From contig NZ_FNDD01000010.1 in assembly GCF_900100015.1 (NCBI RefSeq), positions 82,208-146,207 on the forward strand: a DNA stretch of 64,000 nucleotides, in the 5' to 3' direction. The notes beneath the pieces are model-generated. The model searched no databases. It saw only the letters and a list, made by a program, of their open reading frames with translations, and had not been told where the DNA came from. The position numbers and the translations under genes are program-made. This DNA comes from Vibrio xiamenensis (GTDB lineage: Bacteria; Pseudomonadota; Gammaproteobacteria; Enterobacterales; Vibrionaceae). Positions 18,505 to 26,138 of the stretch are shown one piece after another; the first letter of the stretch is position 1; the number at the start of each line of letters is the position of its first letter.

Positions 18505-18865
18505 CACTAATATCCTTTAAGGCTAAAATTGCCGTTTGTGTTTTCAGTTGACGATGCTCACTTTAGGGGGGAAATATGACAGTTGTGTTTCAGTTCGTTG
18601 AAGCCTACATGACACTTGATAGTTAAAATTCACAACTCAAAACTTATGTAGGGTAATGATTTTTCGAACATTACTGAGCTACAACTGATTTTCACTGTAC
18701 AAATTTAGCGCATCGCATATGACAAAAATAGCCGCTGAATGACGATCGCGCGATGCGCCGTAAGTGTTCAGTCAACTGAAGAGGCAAAAGCTCGAACAAA
18801 GATGAAGCGCGTTAAGCTAAGGCCGGACAAGGATTGATGAATTGAAGACGAGGATGGATCGCAGC
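18505..18865 (-). promoter_or_regulatory. pstS upstream region
   Basis: About 360 bp with no gene. The part nearest pstS holds the Pho boxes listed separately. TAAAGT at about 18560-18565 could be the -10 element. The remainder (about 18620-18865) shows no recognisable feature. Confidence 0.5.
18576..18615 (-). promoter_or_regulatory. Four-unit PhoB box (Pho box) upstream of pstS
   Basis: On the minus strand, four 7-mers occur at exact 11-bp spacing: GTGTCAT (18609-18615), GCTTCAA (18598-18604), CTGAAAC (18587-18593) and CTGTCAT (18576-18582). PhoB binds tandem 11-bp units with consensus CTGTCAT, so this reads as two adjacent Pho boxes. Units 1 and 4 match best. It predicts strong induction of pstSCAB by phosphate starvation. 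Confidence 0.8.
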
Positions 18866-18867
18866 AA

Positions 18868-18898
18868 TAAAAAAGGCTGACCGCAGTCAACCTTTTAC
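18868..18898 (-). terminator. Terminator after the DEAD-box helicase
   Basis: Imperfect stem AAAAGGCTGAC / GTCAACCTTTT with a 4-nt loop lies just past the helicase stop. It is followed on the minus strand by TTTTTTATTG. Confidence 0.7.
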
Positions 18899-18902
18899 TG
18901 TT

Positions 18903-20240
18903 TTATTCTTGTGGCTCACTTGGAGGAGTCTTTTTCTTGCGCGGTACAAACACATCATCACCAACCGCCACATTCTGATAAAAACTTTTATCACGCTTGG
19001 CTGGTTTTTTGTCTTGCTTGTGCCCTTGCGCTTTGGGTTTTTTGCTAGATTGTGCTTTGCCTTTAACCACACTTGGTTTGCGCGGCTTGATACCTTTGAA
19101 CTTGCCTTTTAGATCCGCAAATTCAGAGAAGCTCAAATCTTGCTGCAAGTAGGCTTCAACGCGTTTAAAGCTGTCCCAATCTTTTGGGCCAACCAAAGAG
19201 ATAGCGTCGCCTTTGTTGCCGGCACGACCAGTACGGCCAACGCGATGCACATACTCTTCAGTATGCTTTGGCATATCAAAGTTAATCACGTGGGTCACAT
19301 TGGCGATATCTAACCCGCGTGACGCGACATCTGTCGTCACCAAAATCTTAAACACACCACGCTCAAACTGGCTCATGATGGTATTGCGCTGGTTCTGATT
19401 TAAATTGCCGCTCAATGCCACAGCTTTGAGTTTCGCAGCATTAAGTTTCTCAGTCAGACGCTCGGTATCAACGCGAGTCGCGGTGAAAATGATCAGCTGC
19501 TTATAGTTCGCTTCATCAAGCACGCGCTCAAGCAACGCCTCTTTATGATCAAGGTGATCACAAAGATAAAATTTCTGAGTGATGTCTTTGTGCTCTGCGT
19601 TGGCGACACCAATAGCGATACGCTTGGGCGCATTGAGCATTTTAAGTGCGATATCGTTAACGTCAGCGTGATCAAGCGTTGCCGAGAACATCAGCGTTTG
19701 ACGACGACGGTGCTTAGCTGCGCGGTGAATACGCAATAATTCTGGCGCAAAACCAAGGTCAAGCATACGGTCCGCCTCATCCAAAATCAGCGTTTCCAAG
19801 CCATCGAGAAACAGCGAACGGTGTTCCAAATGGTCAGCTAGGCGTCCTGGTGTGGCGACGATAAACTTAGGGTTACGACGTAACGCCTTAACCTGATCAT
19901 TAAAGTTTTCACCACCAACGATTAAGGTTGCATCGTAAGACAACCCTGAAAGCATAGTGCGCAACTCACCGTAAACTTGCTTAGCCAATTCACGGGTTGG
20001 CGCTAAGATCACGCCACGTGGGTCTTTTGCAGAGAAGGCCTTGCTTTTAAGAGACTTATGCAACATAGGCAGTACGAACGCGAGAGTTTTCCCCGACCCC
20101 GTCTTGGACGAAGCCAGCAGATCTTTACCCGCAATCGCAACAGGAATCGCCTGTTGCTGAATTTCAGTCGCCTGTTTGAAGTCAAAATGCTTAACCGTCT
20201 TCAATAGACGATTGTCCAAGCCTAAATCTTTAAATTGCAA
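18903..20240 (-). CDS. DEAD-box ATP-dependent RNA helicase (RhlE/DeaD-like)
   Basis: Unwinds short RNA duplexes in ribosome assembly or mRNA decay. It contains the Q motif, motif I ASSKTGSGKT (~43-52), PTRELAKQV, DEAD box LDEADRMLD, SAT motif and motif VI HRVGRTGRAG, then a basic C-terminal tail rich in K and P (~370-440) that probably binds RNA. The open frame begins at 20315, but a TTG at 20240 has GGAG eight bases upstream and gives the family's normal beginning MQFKDLGLDNRLL; I take it as the start (445 residues). The exact subfamily is not certain. Confidence 0.9.
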   Translation of the reverse strand: MQFKDLGLDNRLLKTVKHFDFKQATEIQQQAIPVAIAGKDLLASSKTGSGKTLAFVLPMLHKSLKSKAFSAKDPRGVILAPTRELAKQVYGELRTMLSGLSYDATLIVGGENFNDQVKALRRNPKFIVATPGRLADHLEHRSLFLDGLETLILDEADRMLDLGFAPELLRIHRAAKHRRRQTLMFSATLDHADVNDIALKMLNAPKRIAIGVANAEHKDITQKFYLCDHLDHKEALLERVLDEANYKQLIIFTATRVDTERLTEKLNAAKLKAVALSGNLNQNQRNTIMSQFERGVFKILVTTDVASRGLDIANVTHVINFDMPKHTEEYVHRVGRTGRAGNKGDAISLVGPKDWDSFKRVEAYLQQDLSFSEFADLKGKFKGIKPRKPSVVKGKAQSSKKPKAQGHKQDKKPAKRDKSFYQNVAVGDDVFVPRKKKTPPSEPQE

Positions 20241-20594
20241 AAGCTTTCTCCACTGAGTGACCGCGTTTTGACGCGACACTAACATAAATTCATTACAAAA
20301 CGCGCAATAGTACACCGAATCGCGCGCAATTGCCCAGAGATCTTAGCAAATAATGCCCCGTGATCCCGTGTTTGATAGTGCTTTGTTATTCAATCACATA
20401 GCAAATGCTGTGATTTTGTCTCATATTTAAAACAAACCAGCATAATCAGTTAATTACTTAAAAACTTGGGTTTTTTTGACTTTGGCGTCCTATCTGTTCT
20501 GTAATATTGAGTCTACAATTTATTTCGTCGCTATATTGATTCGTAGGTATAGGGCGTCATTCGATACTTAAAAAAATATGCAAGGAGTTCATAT
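20241..20594 (+). promoter_or_regulatory. Divergent promoter region of the helicase gene and lpp
   Basis: 354 bp without a gene. For lpp, TTGACT (20476-20481) and TAATAT (20502-20507) are the best elements I see, but the 20-bp spacer is long. The leader ends with AAGGAG nine bases before the lpp ATG. Helicase signals were not identified. Confidence 0.4.
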
Positions 20595-20855
20595 ATGAAC
20601 AAGATGTTAATCGCCGCAGCCGCGTCTTCTGTACTTCTACTAGCTGGTTGTGCTACTGGTCCTGATGCTGAAACAACTGCACAAATGGACGAACTAAGCA
20701 ATCAAGTAAGTCAGTTGAGCCAAGAAGTGTCTTCAATGAAGTCTGAGCTTACTGCAGAAGTTCAAAAGTCTAGCGATGCAGCGATGGCAGCTCAAGAAGA
20801 AGCAGCGCGTGCCAACGAGCGTATCGATAACATCGCTCAGTCTTACACTAAGTAA
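20595..20855 (+). CDS. lpp: Major outer-membrane lipoprotein Lpp (Braun-type)
   Basis: Abundant lipoprotein that tethers the outer membrane to peptidoglycan. 86 residues: signal peptide with lipobox LLAGC (lipidated Cys at 19), then a heptad-rich coiled coil (MDELSNQVSQLSQEVSSMKSEL) forming the trimeric helix, ending SYTK. The C-terminal lysine is the residue that L,D-transpeptidases link to diaminopimelate in E. coli Lpp. The ribosome-binding site AAGGAG is strong. The gene converges on an L,D-transpeptidase gene, a plausible processing partner. Confidence 0.93.
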   Translation: MNKMLIAAAASSVLLLAGCATGPDAETTAQMDELSNQVSQLSQEVSSMKSELTAEVQKSSDAAMAAQEEAARANERIDNIAQSYTK

Positions 20856-20872
20856 TTCCGCAAAAATTCTAA

Positions 20873-20910
20873 TAAGAAAGGGTCTGCAATGCAGACCCTT
20901 TCTATTTTTG
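20873..20910 (+). terminator. lpp terminator
   Basis: A long near-perfect stem AGAAAGGGTCTGC / GCAGACCCTTTCT (20875-20903) is followed by ATTTTTG, a typical strong terminator for a highly expressed mRNA. Confidence 0.9.
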
Positions 20911-20935
20911 TACCAAAGGTGTTTTAACCTAAAAA

Positions 20936-20966
20936 TTAAAGGCTTGATACATCAAGCCTTTTTTCG
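20936..20966. terminator. Bidirectional terminator between lpp and the L,D-transpeptidase gene
   Basis: Stem GGCTTGAT / ATCAAGCC (20941-20948 and 20951-20958) with T6 on the plus side and an A-rich left flank. It ends the minus-strand ldt transcript and backs up the lpp terminator. Confidence 0.8.
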
Positions 20967-20972
20967 TTACGG

Positions 20973-21881
20973 TTATTGCTCTATTAACTCTGGCGGAGCA
21001 ATTTCCGTTGGCACGCCATTTTGTGCCAGAATCACCGCTTTTGCTTTGCTGTCTGAGACTTTAAACTCATCTAACCACCAGCGCAGCTCAGTTGGAATCC
21101 GCATTGCTTTCTTTGAACCATCACTGCGCGTTAACGGCTCGTGGGCCTCTAAAAATACGCTGCGATCGGGTTCAAGCGCCACTTTTACCGGTTCGTCAAT
21201 CACACGGACAGGCTCGCCAACCGGCACTTGAGCAAACAACCACTTAATGTCACGCGGATCCATACGAATACATCCGGAGCTAACTCGCATCCCGATACCA
21301 AAATCTTTGTTGGTGCCATGAATCAGATAGTCCCCTGCTCCATAAGCTAGGCGCATCGCAAATTCACCCAGTGGGTTTTCTGGACCGGCAGGAACCACAG
21401 CGGGTAACTCAATCCCTTTGGCGGCATACTCTTTACGAATTGAGGCGGGCGGCGTCCAAGTTGGATTAGGCCTTTTTTGGCTTATTTTGGTCTCCATTTC
21501 CGGAGTATCGCGACCAATACGCCCAATGCCAACCGGGAAAATATGCACCTTATGCTCTTTCGGCTCAAAGTAATAAAGGCGAAGTTCGGCAAGGTTAATC
21601 ACAATTCCCTTACGTGGCACACTCGGCAAGATGATCTGACCGGGAATCGTCAGTACATAATCAACTTGCGGCACAAACGGGTCGACCCCCTTATTTGCCG
21701 CCATCAGAGATAACATACCAACATCGTATTGCTTGGCGATATCAGAAAGGTTTTCACCTTTTTGCACCACATGATATTGAGTGCGACCCACGATGCTACT
21801 GTCTTCGGTAGGTAAGTCATAAGTAGCACCAAAGGCTGCGGCGCTAATACACCAACACAAAGACATTAATTTACGTAGCAT
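20973..21881 (-). CDS. L,D-transpeptidase (YkuD family) with LysM domain
   Basis: Periplasmic enzyme that forms L,D bonds at peptidoglycan stem peptides or attaches Lpp. 302 residues: signal peptide (~1-19), LysM (~35-80, YHVVQKGENLSDIAKQYDV) and the YkuD domain with H188 in IHGTN and catalytic C204 in SSGCIRM. This matches the ErfK/YbiS/YcfS group. It is convergent with lpp across 117 bp, so Lpp anchoring is a likely role, though 3-3 crosslinking cannot be excluded. The start overlaps the photolyase stop by one base, so it may be transcribed as the end of the ybgA-merR-phr operon. Confidence 0.9.
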   Translation of the reverse strand: MLRKLMSLCWCISAAAFGATYDLPTEDSSIVGRTQYHVVQKGENLSDIAKQYDVGMLSLMAANKGVDPFVPQVDYVLTIPGQIILPSVPRKGIVINLAELRLYYFEPKEHKVHIFPVGIGRIGRDTPEMETKISQKRPNPTWTPPASIRKEYAAKGIELPAVVPAGPENPLGEFAMRLAYGAGDYLIHGTNKDFGIGMRVSSGCIRMDPRDIKWLFAQVPVGEPVRVIDEPVKVALEPDRSVFLEAHEPLTRSDGSKKAMRIPTELRWWLDEFKVSDSKAKAVILAQNGVPTEIAPPELIEQ

Positions 21882-23296
21882 TAATTCCCATCCTTCGCTT
21901 CTTTATAGAGCTGTAAGGTTATCTCTCTTTCCGGTTTGTGATCAACAATTGGTGCCGGATATGACAATAATTTGACCCCGTCCCATTTCCAAGGCTGATG
22001 CAAAAATTTGTCTGGAACTTCAGACAATTCAGGCACCCAGTGACGAACAAACTCACCTTCAGGGTCAAATTTTTCGCCTTGGGTGATCGGATTGAAGATT
22101 CGAAAATACGGCTGTCCATCGCAACCCGTCGACGCACACCATTGCCAACCACCATTATTGGCCGCGTAATCTCCATCAATCAGTTGGCTCATAAAATAGT
22201 CTTCACCTTGGCGCCAACTGATGTGCAAATCCTTAATCAAAAAGCTCGCCACTATCATTCGTAAGCGATTGTGCATCCAACCCGTTTGATTGAGCTGACG
22301 CATCGCTGCGTCAACAATTGGATAGCCAGTTTGGCCTTGCTTCCAGGCATCAAAATGGCGTTCACTACGCTGCCACGCGAGACGTTTGCCCCAATTAAGA
22401 AAGCTTTCACCGCGACTCAATTTAGGCTCAAACCACAGTAAATGTTGATAAAACTCCCGCCAAATCAACTCACTTTGCCATACTTGTCGCCCTTCACTGA
22501 GGACATCATGACCGTAACTTAAACGCGCCAAACATTGGCGTACCGACAGTGCGCCAATCGCTAAATATGCCGATAGTTTACTGGTCCCAGCCTGCGCGGG
22601 GAAATCACGCCTTAGCTTATAATCATCGGCAGATTGCTGACAAAACTCGCGCAGCAGTGCAATTATTTCCGTGGTTTTGGCCGGCCAAGCTTGGCTGGTT
22701 TGACGTGGATAATCAAACGCAGCCTGTTTGCTAAAACGCCAAGACTCTAACGACGATGGTAATGGCCAGCTAACCCCTTGTGGCGCTTTGAGCACGGATA
22801 ACGGCTGGGCGTAAAATAGCTTTAGGTACGCTTTTTTAAACGGCGTAAATACTTTGAAGTATTCGCCTTGCTGATTTTTGACCTCACCCGGCGCAAGCGC
22901 ACATTTGTCGTGGCAGCTTTTAAAGCTTACGCCGTGTGGCTCAAGTAGCTGTTCACACAAGGCGTCGCGGCGCTGCTCATTGAGCTCATAATCACGGTTA
23001 ACCCAGACCTCGTTTGCTTGCAATTCGAGCGCAAGTTCACTCACCGCTTGCGCTGCTTGACCATAACGATCAACTTGGCGATACAGCAGCGGCACATTGA
23101 GCGCTTCAAGCTCGCCAGAAAGCTCCGCCAGCCGACGCCAAATTAAATCCGCCTGAATTGGCGCCAAATGATGTTGCTGCCACTGAGCTGGCGTTGCGAT
23201 AAATACCGCCGCTACCGGCTCATTTGAATTTAATGCCGCAATCAGTGCACTGTTGTCATCGACACGCAAATCACGTCTTAGCCACACCAGCTTCAT
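21881..23296 (-). CDS. phrB: Deoxyribodipyrimidine photolyase (class I CPD photolyase)
   Basis: Repairs UV-induced pyrimidine dimers using blue light. 471 residues: N-terminal antenna-binding photolyase domain (KLVWLRRDLRVDDNSAL) and C-terminal FAD-binding domain with ELIWREFYQHLLW, GYPIVDAAMRQLNQTGWMHNRLRMIVASFL and the tryptophan-rich GDYAANNGGWQW segment. The length equals E. coli PhrB (472). The 4-nt overlap with the upstream MerR-type regulator gene indicates one operon, which suggests regulated, possibly light- or stress-responsive, expression. Confidence 0.95.
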   Translation of the reverse strand: MKLVWLRRDLRVDDNSALIAALNSNEPVAAVFIATPAQWQQHHLAPIQADLIWRRLAELSGELEALNVPLLYRQVDRYGQAAQAVSELALELQANEVWVNRDYELNEQRRDALCEQLLEPHGVSFKSCHDKCALAPGEVKNQQGEYFKVFTPFKKAYLKLFYAQPLSVLKAPQGVSWPLPSSLESWRFSKQAAFDYPRQTSQAWPAKTTEIIALLREFCQQSADDYKLRRDFPAQAGTSKLSAYLAIGALSVRQCLARLSYGHDVLSEGRQVWQSELIWREFYQHLLWFEPKLSRGESFLNWGKRLAWQRSERHFDAWKQGQTGYPIVDAAMRQLNQTGWMHNRLRMIVASFLIKDLHISWRQGEDYFMSQLIDGDYAANNGGWQWCASTGCDGQPYFRIFNPITQGEKFDPEGEFVRHWVPELSEVPDKFLHQPWKWDGVKLLSYPAPIVDHKPEREITLQLYKEAKDGN

Positions 23297-24111
23297 TGAT
23301 CTTCTCCTTGCACTAACAATTGCTCAAGCACCGGCGAGCACCTAACTTGCAAAGAGTGCGCTAAAGTCTCGAGCGCCTTACGCTGCGTTGCCACCAGCGA
23401 ATGATTGGCATAAATGGCGAGCTGCTGATAATCGGTGAGCCCTAAATGGTCAACTAAGCCGCGAAAGTCCGCTACACCATCCAGCACCGTGACTTTCAAG
23501 CCTTGGCCAGCAAGTTGAATCGCCCATATCCAAGCACCTATATGGCCGCTGTCTTCGTGGTTTACCAACAAACAATGGCCTTTGTGCGCGGCGCGATTCT
23601 CGGCCTCCAAAATAGCGCTGAGCTTTGCCATCATCAAAGATTGAAACAGTCCTGTTTGTAGGCTGCGCTGCGCTTTACTCATATGCGAAAGCGCTGTCTG
23701 AATCGGTTGCACAAAGGCGGCTTCAGCAATATCTATCGGGTACTCTTTAAAAGTTCGAGCAATCACCGCTTCGGCTTTACCGCGCTGCAGTCGGGCTAGC
23801 GAGTCAAGCAACTCGTCGACCTCTGCCAATTGATTTGGCGCTTCTATCACCTTGGCTTGCTCGCTTGGTGATTCAAGCAGCGCTCTGACTTTACCAATAG
23901 CCACGCCCTTTGCCAGCCAGCTTTGAATCAGCCGAATGTGCTCAATGTTGGCTTCGCTGTAGAGACGGTGGCCTTTTTCAGTGCGATGCGGCTTAATCAA
24001 GTTGTACCGACGCTGCCAAGCGCGCAGCGTAACTGGCTTTACTCCCGTAAGCTCAGACACTTCTCGAATCGCATACCACTTTTGCTCTTGGACAGTTGAA
24101 CTACAAGCCAT
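23293..24111 (-). CDS. MerR-family regulator with CarH/LitR-like C-terminal domain
   Basis: DNA-binding regulator of 272 residues. The MerR winged helix is at ~12-80 (YAIREVSELTGVKPVTLRAWQRRYNLI), followed by a helical bundle and a Rossmann-like domain (~180-270). This is the architecture of CarH/LitR photoreceptors, which bind adenosylcobalamin. The loop that should carry the cobalt-ligand motif ExHxxG reads EDSGHIGA here, with no histidine at the expected spacing, and I see no Wx9EH motif. It may therefore sense something else or work without B12. It lies between ybgA and phrB, overlapping both (11 and 4 nt), and probably controls their promoter. Confidence 0.85.
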   Translation of the reverse strand: MACSSTVQEQKWYAIREVSELTGVKPVTLRAWQRRYNLIKPHRTEKGHRLYSEANIEHIRLIQSWLAKGVAIGKVRALLESPSEQAKVIEAPNQLAEVDELLDSLARLQRGKAEAVIARTFKEYPIDIAEAAFVQPIQTALSHMSKAQRSLQTGLFQSLMMAKLSAILEAENRAAHKGHCLLVNHEDSGHIGAWIWAIQLAGQGLKVTVLDGVADFRGLVDHLGLTDYQQLAIYANHSLVATQRKALETLAHSLQVRCSPVLEQLLVQGEDQ

Positions 24112-25051
24112 AACGTAAACGAAGCTCCTCTGGATAAGGCTGAAAATAACGCTGATCTGCCAAGTACGGGTCAGGATAGGTATGTAAATAATGTTTAATC
24201 AGGGTTAATGGCGCGAGAAGTGGCAATAAGCCGACGCGATAATCGTCAATGACTTTTCTCAGCTCCGCTTTTTCCTTTTTGCCCAGCGCGCGCTTGAAAT
24301 ATCCTTGTAAATGCATCAGGACATTGGTGTTGTTTTTACGCGTTGCACGGTGCGCCATGGCGTTCATTAACCCAAGCCGATAACGCGCCACAAAGTCATC
24401 AAGATCATAATCGGCGATGTGTGCAACAAGACGCCCCAGTTCGCGATACGAGTCAGGATGATGCGCCATCAGCGTCAATTTGTAACGCGAATGGAAGTCA
24501 ATGATTTTGCCTCGAGTCGGCTCATCTCCCATCGACTGGTAGAAATCGGCTAAGCAAAATACTCGAGTGATAAAATTCTCTTTCAACACTGGGTCGTTCA
24601 GGCGACCATCTTCCTCAACCGGAAGCCAAGGCATGCGCTCAAGCAACACTTGGGTATAAAGGCCCACCCCGCTCTTTTCGGCGTGGTTGTTGCCATACAC
24701 TTTGACTCGCTCCATTCCGCAAGTTGGCGATTTCGCGCACACAATATAGCCACACAATGGCTGGTCTAAAAAGCCGTCGACTTTTTGATTGGCGTAACTT
24801 TGCATCGCATCAGTGTAATCCTTGCTGGCATCTTTGGTTTCGACCAGCGCAATGCGTTGCTTGTCCGAAATGAGCCGAATTGTTGGTCGCGGCACCGACA
24901 TACCAATGCCAACCTCAGGACACACCGCGACAAAGCGTAGATAGGGAGAAAGCTCTTTGTTAACAAAAGCACTGGCTTTATGCCCGGAATCAAAACGCAC
25001 TTTTTCGCCGAGCACGCATGCACTAATACCCACCAGAATCTGAGAATCCAT
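24101..25051 (-). CDS. ybgA: YbgA-like protein (DUF523 and DUF1722)
   Basis: Function not established. The 316-residue protein joins a cysteine-rich N-terminal DUF523 domain (GISACVLGEKVRFDSGHK; AVCPEVGIGM; CAKSPTCGMERVKVY) to a C-terminal DUF1722 domain (~195-310, FHSRYKLTLMAHHPDSYRELG; QGYFKRAL). In E. coli, ybgA lies directly beside phrB, and the same association here argues for a role linked to photoreactivation. First gene of the ybgA-merR-phrB operon, preceded by a repeat-rich promoter. Confidence 0.88.
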   Translation of the reverse strand: MDSQILVGISACVLGEKVRFDSGHKASAFVNKELSPYLRFVAVCPEVGIGMSVPRPTIRLISDKQRIALVETKDASKDYTDAMQSYANQKVDGFLDQPLCGYIVCAKSPTCGMERVKVYGNNHAEKSGVGLYTQVLLERMPWLPVEEDGRLNDPVLKENFITRVFCLADFYQSMGDEPTRGKIIDFHSRYKLTLMAHHPDSYRELGRLVAHIADYDLDDFVARYRLGLMNAMAHRATRKNNTNVLMHLQGYFKRALGKKEKAELRKVIDDYRVGLLPLLAPLTLIKHYLHTYPDPYLADQRYFQPYPEELRLRYGL

Positions 25052-25070
25052 ACCGTCACCTTCGCATTAA

Positions 25071-25147
25071 AAAAGTTATACAAAAAAATATCATGTATAA
25101 CTTTTAGCACAAACTTAAAAACCTGTACAAATTTTTAAGTTGTACAA
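25071..25147 (-). promoter_or_regulatory. Candidate MerR-type operators upstream of ybgA-merR-phrB
   Basis: A perfect 12-bp inverted repeat AAAAGTTATACA / TGTATAACTTTT (25071-25082 and 25094-25105, 11-bp spacer) is followed by two copies of TGTACAA (25124-25130 and 25141-25147). The TTATACA, TGTATAA and TGTACAA cores are variants of one motif, so there are four half-sites in 77 bp. They lie where an operon promoter should be, and the adjacent MerR protein is the obvious candidate ligand. Binding itself is inferred. Confidence 0.55.
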
Positions 25148-25271
25148 TTTTATGCTTTGCTTGGATCACTCTGGGGCAAGTTTTCCTTTCACTATCAGCA
25201 AATCGATTGCTCTAGCGCTTTCAACAGATTTAGTTATCAATAAACAAAGGGCATGTTATTATCGGTTTTTT

Positions 25272-25287
25272 TGTGAGCAACTTCTCA
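25272..25287 (+). promoter_or_regulatory. CRP-like site upstream of deoD
   Basis: TGTGA-N6-TCTCA matches the CRP consensus TGTGA-N6-TCACA at nine of ten positions. Nucleoside genes are commonly CRP/CytR-controlled. The site is about 100 bp before the deoD ATG. Confidence 0.4.
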
Positions 25288-25382
25288 AGACATAACCTCT
25301 CATCTCCCTAATATTGCAGTCATAGCGTGTTTTGTTTTTCAACAGAATTAGTACACATTGAAAGAATTTTGGAGTAACAACT

Positions 25383-26093
25383 ATGGCAACCCCTCACATT
25401 AATGCTCAACTTGGCGATTTTGCAGAAACGGTTTTAATGCCAGGTGACCCACTACGAGCAAAATACATTGCCGAAACCTTCTTAGAAGATGTTCAACAAG
25501 TGTGTGATGTCCGCAATATGTTCGGTTACACCGGTACTTATCAAGGCAAAAAAGTTTCGGTCATGGGCCACGGTATGGGTATTCCATCTTGTTGTATCTA
25601 TGTTCACGAACTAATTGCTGAATTTGGCGTGAAAAACGTTATCCGTGTGGGTAGCTGTGGCGCGGTACGTGATGACGTGAAATTGATGGATGTGGTAATT
25701 GGCATGGGTGCCTCTACCGACTCAAAAGTTAACCGCATTCGTTTTAACGATCACGATTTCGCAGCCATTGCTGACTTTGGTTTGTTAGAAACGGCGGTTG
25801 CTTCAGCTCGCGCGCAAAACGTGCCTGTCAAAGTCGGAAACGTGTTCTCTGCCGATCTGTTCTACACCCCAGAAGCCGACATCTTCGAGAAAATGAACAA
25901 ACTTGGCATTTTGGGCGTGGATATGGAAGCGGCGGGAATCTACGGCGTCGCTGCGGATCTTGGCGCAAAAGCGCTAACGATTTTAACCGTATCTGACCAC
26001 ATTATTCGCGGTGAAAAACTCAGTGCTGAAGAGCGTCAAAAGTCGTTTAATGACATGATGAAAGTGGCACTGGAAACCGCCATTAGTATCTAA
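25383..26093 (+). CDS. deoD: Purine nucleoside phosphorylase DeoD
   Basis: Cleaves purine (deoxy)ribonucleosides with phosphate to the base and (deoxy)ribose-1-phosphate in cytosolic salvage. 236 residues; hexameric low-molecular-weight PNP family: [30 protein letters not shown], the [12 protein letters not shown] nucleoside-binding segment and SDHI with the catalytic Asp. Ribosome-binding site GGAG is eight bases before the ATG. No other deo genes are adjacent. Confidence 0.97.
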   Translation: MATPHINAQLGDFAETVLMPGDPLRAKYIAETFLEDVQQVCDVRNMFGYTGTYQGKKVSVMGHGMGIPSCCIYVHELIAEFGVKNVIRVGSCGAVRDDVKLMDVVIGMGASTDSKVNRIRFNDHDFAAIADFGLLETAVASARAQNVPVKVGNVFSADLFYTPEADIFEKMNKLGILGVDMEAAGIYGVAADLGAKALTILTVSDHIIRGEKLSAEERQKSFNDMMKVALETAISI

Positions 26094-26138
26094 AACCATA
26101 CCGCTGCCACGGATGGCAGTTGGACAAATAAGGGGGAG

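Larger units (their letters stand above)
25052..25382. promoter_or_regulatory. Divergent promoter region between ybgA and deoD
   Basis: 331 bp without a gene. The ybgA-proximal half holds the palindrome and TGTACAA repeats described separately. The deoD-proximal half has a CRP-like site near 25272. deoD has a clear GGAG ribosome-binding site at about 25371-25374. Confidence 0.5.

Noticed and set aside
26104..26119. Terminator after deoD (CTGCCA / TGGCAG stem)
   Set aside because: There is no U-tract after the stem, and the next gene begins within 20 bp; it could be chance.
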